A DNA stretch of 64,000 bases, from positions 1,764,903-1,828,902 of the forward strand of contig JAVSMP010000001.1 of NCBI GenBank assembly GCA_032027145.1. The letters run 5' to 3'. The DNA comes from Ignavibacterium sp. GTDB taxonomy: Bacteria > Bacteroidota > Ignavibacteria > Ignavibacteriales > Ignavibacteriaceae. The notes under the pieces were generated by a model. That model saw only the letters and a program-made list of their open reading frames with translations, was not told the DNA's origin and did not search any database. A program made the translations under genes and the position numbers. Shown one piece after another: positions 37,958 through 46,682 of this stretch (position 1 is the stretch's first letter; each line of letters starts with the position of its first letter).

Positions 37958-39418
37958 ATGGGATCAGTATTAGGTCACTTAAAACCAGAACTGGTTTGGT
38001 ATCACTTCGAGGAAATCTGCAAATATCCCCGATGTTCGAAAAAGGAAGAAAAAATTGCAGAATATGTTGTATCAGTTGGTAAGCGCTTAGGGCTTCAAAC
38101 TGAAAAAGATAAGTTTGGTAATATTCTTATCCGTAAACCGGCTGCAGCAGGTAAAGAGAATCTTAAAACTGTTACTATGCAGGGTCATATTGATATGGTT
38201 TGTGAAAAAAATCGCGGCGTTGAACATGATTTTGATAATGATTCTATTCAACCATACATTGATGGAGATTGGGTGAAAGCAAAAGGAACAACACTTGGTG
38301 CTGATAACGGCATCGGTGTTGCCGCTGCTCTGGCTGTGCTTGAAGCTAATGATATTGAACACGGTCCTGTTGAAGCTTTGTTTACTCTTGATGAAGAAAC
38401 AGGACTGACTGGTGCATCAAGTTTGAAGAAAGGCTGGTTAAAAGGAGATATTCTTATCAATATGGATTCTGAAGAACTTGGAACTTTGTTTATTGGCTGC
38501 TCTGGTGGAAAAAATACTGCTGCTAAATTCAAAATCAAACCGGAAAAAGCACCAAGAAATTATTCTGCTTTTGAGTTAAAAGTTGAAGGATTAAAAGGCG
38601 GTCACTCAGGACTCGAAATTCATGCCGGCAGAGGTAATGCAGTTAAAATATTAAACAGAGCAATCTGGGAGTATTCTAAAGAAAATAAATTAAGATTGGC
38701 TGAAATAAACGGCGGCAACAAACACAATGCAATTCCAAGAGAAGCATTTGCTGTGGTACTTGTTCCAAAGGGTAATGAAAATAAATTGAAAAAATTTATT
38801 AACAACTATAATCAGACCGTAAAAGCTGAGAATGTTTCAGTTGAACCCGATCTTTCTGTTTCACTTGTAAAACATGCTGTACCTGAAAAAGTTATGGATG
38901 AAAAAACCCAAAAGCGTTTAGTTGATGCTTTGTATGCTATTCCGCACGGTGTAATAAAAATGTCAAATGATATTCCCGGTCTTGTTGAAACTTCAACAAA
39001 TCTTGCAGTTGTAGAAACTGTTGGTAAAAGTGTTAACATTGTTACAAGCCAAAGAAGTTCTGTTGCGTCTGAGATTAAAGATATAACCGCAATGGTTTCA
39101 TCAGTATTACAGCTTGCAGGAGCAGAGATTTCTTATGGTGATGGTTATCCGGGCTGGAAACCTGATATCAATTCTGATGTATTAAAAGTTTTCAAATCAA
39201 CTTTTGAAAATATGTACGGAAAAGAACCGGAAGTAACTGCAATTCATGCAGGATTAGAATGTGGAATAATAAAAGAAAAATATCCTGACATGGATATGAT
39301 CTCATTTGGACCTACAATGTTTGGTGTTCACTCGCCTGATGAGAAATTACAGATATCAACTGTTCCGGAATTTTATAATCAACTTGTAAATGTTTTGAAG
39401 AATATTCCTGTTAAATAA
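37958..39418 (+). CDS. pepD: Aminoacyl-histidine dipeptidase (cytosol non-specific dipeptidase)
   Basis: 486 residues. Family landmarks are GQ-like GHIDMVCEKN (first zinc ligand H), TTLGADNGIGVAAALAV (bridging D), LFTLDEETGLTGA (catalytic E pair), INMDSEELGTLFIGCSGG, GGHSGLEIHAGRGNA and AIHAGLECGI. It belongs to M20 family peptidases that hydrolyse Xaa-His and other dipeptides. AAAGGAG precedes the start. Confidence 0.94.
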   Translation: MGSVLGHLKPELVWYHFEEICKYPRCSKKEEKIAEYVVSVGKRLGLQTEKDKFGNILIRKPAAAGKENLKTVTMQGHIDMVCEKNRGVEHDFDNDSIQPYIDGDWVKAKGTTLGADNGIGVAAALAVLEANDIEHGPVEALFTLDEETGLTGASSLKKGWLKGDILINMDSEELGTLFIGCSGGKNTAAKFKIKPEKAPRNYSAFELKVEGLKGGHSGLEIHAGRGNAVKILNRAIWEYSKENKLRLAEINGGNKHNAIPREAFAVVLVPKGNENKLKKFINNYNQTVKAENVSVEPDLSVSLVKHAVPEKVMDEKTQKRLVDALYAIPHGVIKMSNDIPGLVETSTNLAVVETVGKSVNIVTSQRSSVASEIKDITAMVSSVLQLAGAEISYGDGYPGWKPDINSDVLKVFKSTFENMYGKEPEVTAIHAGLECGIIKEKYPDMDMISFGPTMFGVHSPDEKLQISTVPEFYNQLVNVLKNIPVK

Positions 39419-39440
39419 GATTATATCTTGTTTATTATTA

Positions 39441-39475
39441 AAGCAGATACTTTTATTAGGTATCTGCTTTTTTTA
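39441..39475 (+). terminator. Terminator of pepD
   Basis: AAGCAGATAC (39441-39450) pairs perfectly with GTATCTGCTT (39460-39469), followed by seven T residues. It lies 22 bases after the pepD stop. Confidence 0.85.
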
Positions 39476-39504
39476 TTTTATTGTTGGTGATAATAAAATT
39501 ATCA

Positions 39505-39588
39505 AATCAGTCACGTTGAGCTTGTCAAAATGTGACTTGCACTAATTATAACTCAGTCTTCGGCAAGCTCGGACTGACAAAATCGAAA
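39505..39588. repeat. Dispersed REP-like repeat before the MFS gene
   Basis: TCAGTCACGTTGAGCTTGTC followed later by CAGTCTTCGGCAAGCTCGGACTG, where CAGTC and GACTG can pair around a GAGCTTG/CAAGCTC motif. It resembles the dispersed hairpin repeats at 17925 and 37469 in composition (CTTCG, GAGC), though not identical. Confidence 0.5.
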
Positions 39589-39593
39589 ACAAT

Positions 39594-40955
39594 ATGAACA
39601 CAAGTGAAATCTCTCTGAAACCTCAACCATCATCATTTTTAAGATGGACAGCTTTACTTTTGATCAGTTTAGCAATGATGGGCAACTATTATATTTATGA
39701 TAGTATTAGTCCGCTTGCAGATTTATTAAAAACTCAACTTGGTTTTTCTGATTCCAATATCGGATTGTTAAATGCAATTTATTCTTTTCCTAATATACTG
39801 ATGGTTCTTGTCGGCGGATTGATAATTGACAGAATCGGAACAAGAATTTCAGTTGTGATTTTTACTTTTTTAATAGCACTTGGTGCAGTGATAACTGCTG
39901 TAACAGGAAATATTTATGTTATGTCAGCCGGAAGATTGGTTTTCGGTCTCGGTGCTGAATCTATGATTGTGGCAATTACAACTATTATTGCAAGATGGTT
40001 TAAAGGAAAGGAACTTTCATTTGCGTTTGGTCTTAATCTTACAGTTGCAAGATTAGGTTCATTCCTTGCACTTAATTCTCCAAGCTGGGGCAAAAATTTG
40101 TATGAGCATTGGCAGTCTCCGCTATGGATTACTGTTGCAGGAGGAATTTTTGCTTTAATAACTATAATAATTTATTACGGTTTGGATTTGTATGCAGTTA
40201 AAAATTATGAGATGCCTAAAGATGGTGAGCAGGATAAAATTGTTTTTAAAGAGATATTCAGGTTTGGAAAATCATTCTGGTTTATTACTGCCCTTTGCGT
40301 TACATTTTATTCTGCAATGTTTCCGTTTCAAACTTTTGCGATTAAATTTTTTCAGGAAGCTCACGGAACCAGCAGGGAAGTCGGCGGTAATCTCTCAAGC
40401 ATATTAACTCTTGCCGCGATGATTTTTACGCCTTTGTTTGGATTGTTAGCAGATAAAATTGGAAAGAGATCTTTGCTGATGATGTTCGGCTCATTATTAA
40501 TTATACCTGTTTATTTAATGATGGCTTATAAATTTGGTAAACCCGAAGTAATGAGCGACAGCGATTTTGTTCATCTTACTATTCAATTCTTTGATGTCAA
40601 CGGATCAATACCAATTTATTTGATTCTTCCTATGGCAATGATGGGAATCGCATTCTCACTTGTACCGGCAGTAATGTGGCCTTCGGTAGCAATCATTGTT
40701 GATCCTAAAAAATTAGGAACTGCTTATGGATTGATGACTATGATCCAGAACATAGGTTTGTTTGGATTTAATCTGTTGATAGGTTTTGCAAATGATGTAT
40801 CTCAGGCAAGTTTTTCAAATCCTGCTGGATATAATACCGGAATGTGGATATTCTCCATTCTCGGGTTCTTAGGTTTACTGTTTGCTTTCTTGCTGCGAAG
40901 AGCAGAAACCGGACCTGGCGGACATGGGCTTGAAGCAGGAATGAAAAAAGCTTAA
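39594..40955 (+). CDS. Major facilitator superfamily transporter
   Basis: 453 residues, 12 membrane segments. The loop 2-3 motif GGLIIDRIGTR and its repeat in the second half (GLLADKIGKR) mark the MFS fold. There are two 6-helix halves with a cytosolic middle loop. The substrate is not evident; it resembles nitrate/sugar-phosphate-like MFS carriers only generally. The start has no obvious Shine-Dalgarno, which is not rare in this lineage. Confidence 0.85.
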   Translation: MNTSEISLKPQPSSFLRWTALLLISLAMMGNYYIYDSISPLADLLKTQLGFSDSNIGLLNAIYSFPNILMVLVGGLIIDRIGTRISVVIFTFLIALGAVITAVTGNIYVMSAGRLVFGLGAESMIVAITTIIARWFKGKELSFAFGLNLTVARLGSFLALNSPSWGKNLYEHWQSPLWITVAGGIFALITIIIYYGLDLYAVKNYEMPKDGEQDKIVFKEIFRFGKSFWFITALCVTFYSAMFPFQTFAIKFFQEAHGTSREVGGNLSSILTLAAMIFTPLFGLLADKIGKRSLLMMFGSLLIIPVYLMMAYKFGKPEVMSDSDFVHLTIQFFDVNGSIPIYLILPMAMMGIAFSLVPAVMWPSVAIIVDPKKLGTAYGLMTMIQNIGLFGFNLLIGFANDVSQASFSNPAGYNTGMWIFSILGFLGLLFAFLLRRAETGPGGHGLEAGMKKA

Positions 40956-41113
40956 TCGGATGTTAAAGCAGATTTTCTGAATTTGTTCAATCATTTTAAG
41001 ATATACTTCAATAAGAGTTTTATTTATTGTTTTAATATTTTTTTGTTAAAGAACGATTAATAACAATATTATTTTGATAAACATATCCTTTATATTTTTA
41101 AACAGAGGAGATT

Positions 41114-42079
41114 ATGGCTAAACCAACAAAACTTGATTCTGCATCTGTAATCGCTATTCGCGATTGTATGGGGACAAAGAAAAATGAAAAAATTCTTGTA
41201 ATTACCGATGAAATAAAAAGGGAGATTGGACTTTCCCTGCATCAAAATGCAATTCGATTAGGTTATGATTCTCTGCTTGTTGAAATGAAATCCGGTAAGA
41301 TAAATGGAGAAGAACCTTCTGAACAAGTTGCTGAATTGATGCAGAAGTTTGATGTTGTTTTTTGTCCCACTGCTAAATCTTTAACTCATACCGATGCAAG
41401 AAGAAATGCTTCTGCAAAGGGAGTGAGAATAGCAACTTTCCCGGGTATTACAAAAGATGTAATGATTCGCGGATTAAATGCAGATTATAAAAAAATTTCA
41501 GCTCTTACAATAAAGCTTCAAAAATTTTTAGAAACCGGAAAAGAAATAAGAGTAACTGCGCCGGCAGGAACAGATATTTCCTTTTCAATTGCAGGCAGAA
41601 AAGCTTATGCAAGCAAGGGATTATTTCATGCAAAAGGTGAAAGCGGCAATCTGCCAACAGGTGAAGCATTCCTGGCTCCGGTTGAAGGAACAGCAAATGG
41701 AGTTTTTGTAGTTGATGGTTCGATGGCTGGTCTTGGTTTGATGAAAAATGTTAAAATAAAAATTGAAGTTGAAAATGGTTATGCAGCAAAAATAACTGGC
41801 GGAGTTACTGCAAGAAAACTAAAAAATATGCTTGATAGCGTTGGTAAAGATGCAAGAAACATTGCTGAGTTTGGAATAGGCACAAATGATTCTGCTAAAC
41901 TTAGCGGAGTTTTGCTCGAGGATGAAAAAGTTATGGGCACAATTCATATTGCGCTTGGTAATAATGTTTCAATGGGCGGCAGTGTAAATGTTCCGATTCA
42001 TCTTGATGGGGTTGTAAAGAAACCAACTGTTTGGATGGATGGCAAACTAATGATGAAAGATGGAAAACTACTTGTTTAA
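41114..42079 (+). CDS. M29-like aminopeptidase family protein
   Basis: 321 residues. The C-terminal half has GESGNLPTGEAFLAPVEGTANG, IAEFGIGTN and HIALGNN, which match the metal-binding core of M29/aminopeptidase-T-like proteins. It is shorter than the classical enzymes (about 410), lacking part of the N-terminal domain, as in a group of small bacterial homologues. It is likely a peptidase, with substrate unknown. GAGGAG lies before the ATG. Confidence 0.78.
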   Translation: MAKPTKLDSASVIAIRDCMGTKKNEKILVITDEIKREIGLSLHQNAIRLGYDSLLVEMKSGKINGEEPSEQVAELMQKFDVVFCPTAKSLTHTDARRNASAKGVRIATFPGITKDVMIRGLNADYKKISALTIKLQKFLETGKEIRVTAPAGTDISFSIAGRKAYASKGLFHAKGESGNLPTGEAFLAPVEGTANGVFVVDGSMAGLGLMKNVKIKIEVENGYAAKITGGVTARKLKNMLDSVGKDARNIAEFGIGTNDSAKLSGVLLEDEKVMGTIHIALGNNVSMGGSVNVPIHLDGVVKKPTVWMDGKLMMKDGKLLV

Positions 42080-42223
42080 TGCTAAGTGTTAAATGCTCAT
42101 TTTTTAATTTTAGAAATTGTGTTAATTAATTCATTGAACATTTTGCATTTTATGTATTAGTTTCTAATTGAGTGCTTATTTTTTATTTTGGCATTAGTAA
42201 TTTAAAATTGATTTAGGAAATAG

Positions 42224-42790
42224 ATGTCAATATTACCAATCACTCTTTTTGGTGATAAAATACTAAGGAAAAAAGTTGCAAAGGTTACAGAAATAAACGG
42301 TAATACTATAAAAATTATTTCTGATATGTTTGAAACTATGAGAAATGCTAATGGAGTGGGACTTGCAGCAAATCAGGTTGGTGTAAATCAACAAATTTTT
42401 GTTGTTGATATTTCTGCTGTCGAAGGTTATGAATCTTATAAACCTATTCCATTAATTAATCCAAGAATTGTTGCAAAGTCAGATGAAAAAAGTGTTATTG
42501 AAGAAGGATGTTTAAGCATCCCGGAATTACGTTTTGAAGTTACAAGACCTAAAATGATTAACATTTCATATTTTGATGCAAATATGAAAGAACAAACAAT
42601 AGAAGCAGATGAGCTTTTAGCTAGGGTAATGCTGCACGAGTATGATCATCTGCAGGGCGTGTTGTTTACAGATTATTTAGATGAAGAAATGAAAAAGCGT
42701 TCAAAAAAACATCTTAATAAAATCAAAAAACGGAAACTGGAAATTGAATATCCTGTAAGTGATGATGTTGATTATATTTTGATTAAATAG
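42224..42790 (+). CDS. def: Peptide deformylase
   Basis: 188 residues. All three motifs are present: GVGLAANQVG, EEGCLSIPE (metal-binding Cys) and HEYDHLQGV (HExxH variant with two His ligands). It removes the formyl group from nascent proteins. It is followed after seven bases by fmt, the enzyme that adds the formyl group to initiator tRNA, a common operon. Confidence 0.97.
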   Translation: MSILPITLFGDKILRKKVAKVTEINGNTIKIISDMFETMRNANGVGLAANQVGVNQQIFVVDISAVEGYESYKPIPLINPRIVAKSDEKSVIEEGCLSIPELRFEVTRPKMINISYFDANMKEQTIEADELLARVMLHEYDHLQGVLFTDYLDEEMKKRSKKHLNKIKKRKLEIEYPVSDDVDYILIK

Positions 42791-42797
42791 GTGTGAT

Positions 42798-43700
42798 ATG
42801 AAAATTGTTTTTATGGGCACACCGGATTTTGCAATTCCTTCTTTAAGAATTCTTCTCGAAAAAAAATATAATGTTACTGCCGTAGTTACTCAACCTGATA
42901 AAGGAAGGGGAAGAGGACAAAAAGTTGCTTTTACTGCTGTTAAAAAATTTGCAGTTGCAAATAATCTACCTGTTTATCAACCCGATAAATTAAAAAATAA
43001 TGCTGAATTTATTGAACAAATGAAATCTGTTGAGCCGGATTTATTTGTTGTGGTTGCATTCAGAATTTTACCAAAAGAAGTTTTTGAAATTCCAAAATAT
43101 GGTTCATTTAATCTTCACGGATCATTTCTCCCTAAATATCGGGGTGCAGCGCCAATTCAGTGGGCATTAATTAATGGCGATACTGAAACTGGTTTAACAA
43201 CATTTAAACTTGCCGAGCAAGTTGATACTGGAAATATTTATCTGCAGGAAAAAGTAAAAATAAACTCTGATGATAATTTTGAATCTTTACACGATAGAAT
43301 GAGTCTGATTGGTGCTGAACTCGTCTTAAAAACTGTAAAACTGATTGAAAGCGGAATTGCAGAATTAAAAGAACAGGATGATTCAATTGCGTCACCTGCA
43401 CCAAAGATTACTAAAGAAATATGTTTGATTAATTGGAATAAACCTGCGACAGAGGTTCATAATCTGGTGAGAGGTTTATCACCTTATCCGGCAGCCTATT
43501 TTTTACACAATAATAAAGTAATAAAGATATACAAATCAGAAGTTGTTAATTATCCCGATCTAAAACCCGGAGAAATACAGCATACAAAAACAGAATTGAT
43601 TATTGGCTGTGGAAGTAATGCTTTGAGAATTCTTGAAATTCAACAGGAAGGAAAGCGGAGAATGACCACTGAAGATTTTTTGAGAGGGTTTAGAATGTGA
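42798..43700 (+). CDS. fmt: Methionyl-tRNA formyltransferase
   Basis: 300 residues, near standard length. It starts MKIVFMGTPDFAIPSL. The folate-site motif NLHGSFLPKYRGAAPIQWAL contains the catalytic N and H, and Q-W-A-L-I-N-G-D follows. The C-terminal domain is short but present. Second gene of the def-fmt unit. Confidence 0.97.
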   Translation: MKIVFMGTPDFAIPSLRILLEKKYNVTAVVTQPDKGRGRGQKVAFTAVKKFAVANNLPVYQPDKLKNNAEFIEQMKSVEPDLFVVVAFRILPKEVFEIPKYGSFNLHGSFLPKYRGAAPIQWALINGDTETGLTTFKLAEQVDTGNIYLQEKVKINSDDNFESLHDRMSLIGAELVLKTVKLIESGIAELKEQDDSIASPAPKITKEICLINWNKPATEVHNLVRGLSPYPAAYFLHNNKVIKIYKSEVVNYPDLKPGEIQHTKTELIIGCGSNALRILEIQQEGKRRMTTEDFLRGFRM

Positions 43701-43735
43701 TATTTAAATAGTGTTTATTTCTGATGAATTCTTTT

Positions 43736-44515
43736 TTATAACTTCTGTTTTTTCTTAATCACCAATGTAACTGCAATTATTTTATTTTCAAGCACAACAT
43801 TTTCTTTCTCCTGCTTTTTTATATAGTCAATAAATAAGTTTTCTTTATCCGGATTTTTTTCAATTAGTTCATAGCATCTTGCTTTTAGTTTATCAAACAT
43901 ATAATCATTAGTCTGTTTAATATCATCTATTTTAAAAATATCAGTTTCTGAAATAATCATTCCTGCTTTTTCGATTTGTTGTGTTATATCGGATTTTTTA
44001 AATATCAAGGGATGTGTAAATTCAGAACTATCTTCAATATAACTATCATCAATTAGAATAATTCCCGTTTCATTCAGGCAGTCAGATAAGGTATTTAAGG
44101 TAGTAAAGTAATCACCGAAGACCGGTCCAATAGCTCCCAGAATTATTGTATCGTAACCTGATATGTATTTAACTTTTTCTCTGATATCACCAACCTCAAA
44201 CCTACAAAGTTGTTCAACACTATACTCCTTTGCTTTTTGCCGGGCGTATGTAATAAAATCCTGAACAGCATCTATTCCATAACAAAAGCAGTTGAGTTGT
44301 TGGGATATTTTTACTGAAACAGCACCTTTTCCGCAGCCTAAATCAAGCACTTTAAGATTACTATAATCAGTGAAATGTTTTTTAATTAATTTTATCATTG
44401 TATCAGGTATGGCTCCGAGCTCCCATAAGTCTTGCAAAATATAGGGAAGATAAGGAAAAATCTTAATATCCGAGCCATCCATTGCAGTAATTACACTTTC
44501 TTCCAGCGATTTCAT
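43736..44515 (-). CDS. Class I SAM-dependent methyltransferase
   Basis: 259 residues. SAM motif I is VLDLGCGKGAVSVKISQQL near residue 58, the acidic end of strand 2 is GIDAV, and motif IV-like GYDTIILGAIGPVFG follows. The fold is a Rossmann methyltransferase of unknown substrate. It is the last gene at the left edge of the cassette region and is convergent with fmt. No attC-like palindrome follows it, so the array boundary lies here or just upstream. Confidence 0.85.
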   Translation of the reverse strand: MKSLEESVITAMDGSDIKIFPYLPYILQDLWELGAIPDTMIKLIKKHFTDYSNLKVLDLGCGKGAVSVKISQQLNCFCYGIDAVQDFITYARQKAKEYSVEQLCRFEVGDIREKVKYISGYDTIILGAIGPVFGDYFTTLNTLSDCLNETGIILIDDSYIEDSSEFTHPLIFKKSDITQQIEKAGMIISETDIFKIDDIKQTNDYMFDKLKARCYELIEKNPDKENLFIDYIKKQEKENVVLENKIIAVTLVIKKKQKL

Positions 44516-44570
44516 TTTTTATCTCTCTGCAACAATTAGCATTTCATTGTCTTCACTTGTTGGTTTATCC

Positions 44571-44636
44571 TTATGTGAAAAAGCACAAAGAATGTTCTCT
44601 TCTATTCCAATTATCTATTTCTATTAATGCTTTCAT
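44571..44636 (-). pseudogene. Remnant resembling a chloramphenicol acetyltransferase N-terminus
   Basis: Starting one base after the HAD gene stop, an ATG opens MKALIEIDNWNRREHSLCFF and stops after 21 codons. 'I-D-x-x-x-W-N-R-x-E-H-x-x-x-F-F' is the N-terminal signature of CatA-type acetyltransferases. Sequence after the stop does not continue that family. In another frame, 44519-44614 reads openly to a stop three bases before the methyltransferase start. I see the start of one gene and possibly the end of another, joined by a deletion. Family call by eye only. Confidence 0.4.
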
Positions 44637-44637
44637 T

Positions 44638-45330
44638 TTACTTCAGGTAATTCAGTATTTCATTAATTGATTGTAATTGAATAAAATTCTGGTGTTTAAT
44701 GTTGTGTTCTTGTAGTTCGTGTGTCCAGGTAACATAATAAGGAATATGAGCACCTGTTGCTCCTAATTCCAATACCGGTAAAATGTCTGATTTTATTGAA
44801 TTGCCTAACATTAAAAAATTTTCTGGTTTGCAGTCTAAGTGGTTGAGTAATTTCTGATAGTCACTTACTTTTTTTTCACTCATAATTTCAATATGATGAA
44901 AGTAGTGTTCCAATCCTGAATTTTTTAACTTTCTTTCCTGGTCTAACAAATCGCCTTTTGTTGCAACTAATAATTTATAACTACCATTTAATGCTTCCAA
45001 AGTTTCCTGAACACCCTTAAGAAGTTCAATTGGTTTTTGTAATAATTCGTGACCAATTTCAATAATTTTGTCAATTACATTCAACGAAACAGTCCTGTTT
45101 GAGATTCTGTTTGCTGTTTCTATCATACACAACAAAAAGCCCTTAATTCCATAACCATAGAGATGTAAATTCTTCATTTCGGTTTTGAAAAGTTCTTGTG
45201 AAATAGTGTTTTGTGGATGATAATTTTCAAGCAATGCACAAAATTGTTTTTCAGCTTCCTGAAAATAGGGTTCATTTACCCACAAAGTATCATCTGCGTC
45301 GAATGCAATGGTTGTTATTTTGTTATTCAT
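44638..45330 (-). CDS. HAD-family hydrolase
   Basis: 230 residues. Motif I is FDADDTLW (nucleophile D11, acid D13), motif II is LLVATKGD, and motif III/IV is KKVSDY then LMLGNSIKSDI. A helical cap lies between motifs I and II (about 20-90). It probably acts on small phosphate esters such as a phosphoglycolate-like substrate. It is the first gene after the attC-like element at 45385-45509 when read in the array direction, hence likely part of a cassette. Confidence 0.88.
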   Translation of the reverse strand: MNNKITTIAFDADDTLWVNEPYFQEAEKQFCALLENYHPQNTISQELFKTEMKNLHLYGYGIKGFLLCMIETANRISNRTVSLNVIDKIIEIGHELLQKPIELLKGVQETLEALNGSYKLLVATKGDLLDQERKLKNSGLEHYFHHIEIMSEKKVSDYQKLLNHLDCKPENFLMLGNSIKSDILPVLELGATGAHIPYYVTWTHELQEHNIKHQNFIQLQSINEILNYLK

Positions 45331-45384
45331 TTTCTATTGTTCATTTTTTTGCTGGGTTGCTGTCGTTTTATCCTGACCAATAAA

Positions 45385-45509
45385 GTTTTACGGCTTAGCA
45401 CAATAGCGAATTTTTAGCACAAAAGTTCATTCGAAGAACGAAAGTTGAACCTTGCACAAATGTCAAATCAAAGCCGTTCAGCCCAGCTTTGGCAATACCT
45501 TGTTATCGG
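45385..45509 (-). repeat. attC-like element 1
   Basis: Its right end GTTATCGG (45502-45509) and GGCAATACC (45491-45499) match attC-like element 6. The central TTTTTAGCACAAAAGTTCAT and GTTGAACCTTGCACAAATG blocks are shared with elements 5 and 6. The left arm is different (ACGGCTTAGCACAATAGC), pairing ACGGCTT with AAGCCGT only, so the site looks chimeric or decayed on that side. It follows the dprA-like gene. Confidence 0.65.
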
Positions 45510-45526
45510 TTGTTTTACTTTTTTAT

Positions 45527-46681
45527 CTAAACAAAAAGTGTTGTTTGTTTCGTGTCTGCTGTCCCTTTTAGTTTGTATAAATTTTTTTTCTTTTCTTTAA
45601 CAACTTCGATAAAATCTAATTTCTTTAAATAGTTGTTTAACTTCTGTGTTGTCCAAGGGAGATTTAGTTTTGCAAGAAGTTCTTTTGCACTCAATGGTCT
45701 GTCGATAAAAACTGTACGAATTTTAGCTTCGAGTGTTTCATTGTCTGTCGGTTCTGGAACAATAGATATTTGTTTTGTATCTGTTGTGTTGTAGGTTTTT
45801 GGCAATTCAACTCCGTTAAAGTCAATAGGAATTGCACCTTTTTGAATTAAGAGGTTATTCGCATTTTTTTCGTTTGGTTCAGGTTTTCTCACAAAGATTT
45901 TTCTACCTTTTCTTAAACCATCAACTACACCTGACCAAGTCCCGCCTTTTTCTGCTGATTCAGCAACATAGATTTCGTCAGCGAGTCCATAAATAATTGG
46001 ATTTCGTGCCATTGCCAATTCTGCTTTCCACTGAGCTTTCGGAAAGAAAGTGCTTAGAACCAAAACATCTCCATCTATGATTTGCTTGTAATAGTTCTTA
46101 AAACCTGAACTAAAAGTCATTATACCTTGAGGTAATACTATAACACTTTGTCCCTTGTAGTTTATTGCTGAATCCAATGCTTGTTTGTCAACGCCTTTGG
46201 CAAAACCACTTACTACAACTTTAAATTCCTTAATCGCAAGTTTTGCAATGTTGTCTGTAAAGTTTAATGCAATTTCTGAAGCATCCCTTGAACCAACAAT
46301 TGCAATAGATTTTTCTTCTAGGATTTTCTTGTTCCCTTTTACATACAATACCGCAGGAGAATGGGCTACCTTTAAATTTGTTTTTAATGTTTTGGAGTAT
46401 TCGGGTGAAATGATTGGAATAATTTCAAAACCTTGACTAAAAAAAGATTCCGCCAAAAAAGCATTACTTGCTAATTCAGATTTTGCCAGTCTTAAATCTG
46501 AAACTTGTTTTTCATCTAATTGATATTGGTCTCTCCAAGCATTTTCATTTAACTGAAAAAACTCTTCAATAGATATTTTGTTTTCGTAAAAGAACCTTAT
46601 GATGAGGTTATTTATTTTCAAATGTCCCCATCTTGGCAGGTGAGCCAATGCTATCCAATATGTTGCTTCTTCTTCTTTCAT
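45527..46681 (-). CDS. DprA/Smf-like DNA-processing protein
   Basis: 384 residues. The extended Rossmann domain (about 115-310) has IAIVGSRDASEIAL, VVSGFAKGVDKQALDSAI and VIVLPQGI, followed by a C-terminal winged helix (RPLSAKELLAKLNLPWTTQKLNNYLKKLDF). The N-terminus has a SAM-like helical region. DprA loads RecA on incoming single-stranded DNA, but this form is divergent from the housekeeping type and is paired one base after a RecQ-PRTase gene. It therefore probably works with that helicase. An attC-like palindrome follows its stop. Confidence 0.82.
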   Translation of the reverse strand: MKEEEATYWIALAHLPRWGHLKINNLIIRFFYENKISIEEFFQLNENAWRDQYQLDEKQVSDLRLAKSELASNAFLAESFFSQGFEIIPIISPEYSKTLKTNLKVAHSPAVLYVKGNKKILEEKSIAIVGSRDASEIALNFTDNIAKLAIKEFKVVVSGFAKGVDKQALDSAINYKGQSVIVLPQGIMTFSSGFKNYYKQIIDGDVLVLSTFFPKAQWKAELAMARNPIIYGLADEIYVAESAEKGGTWSGVVDGLRKGRKIFVRKPEPNEKNANNLLIQKGAIPIDFNGVELPKTYNTTDTKQISIVPEPTDNETLEAKIRTVFIDRPLSAKELLAKLNLPWTTQKLNNYLKKLDFIEVVKEKKKNLYKLKGTADTKQTTLFV

Positions 46682-46682
46682 T

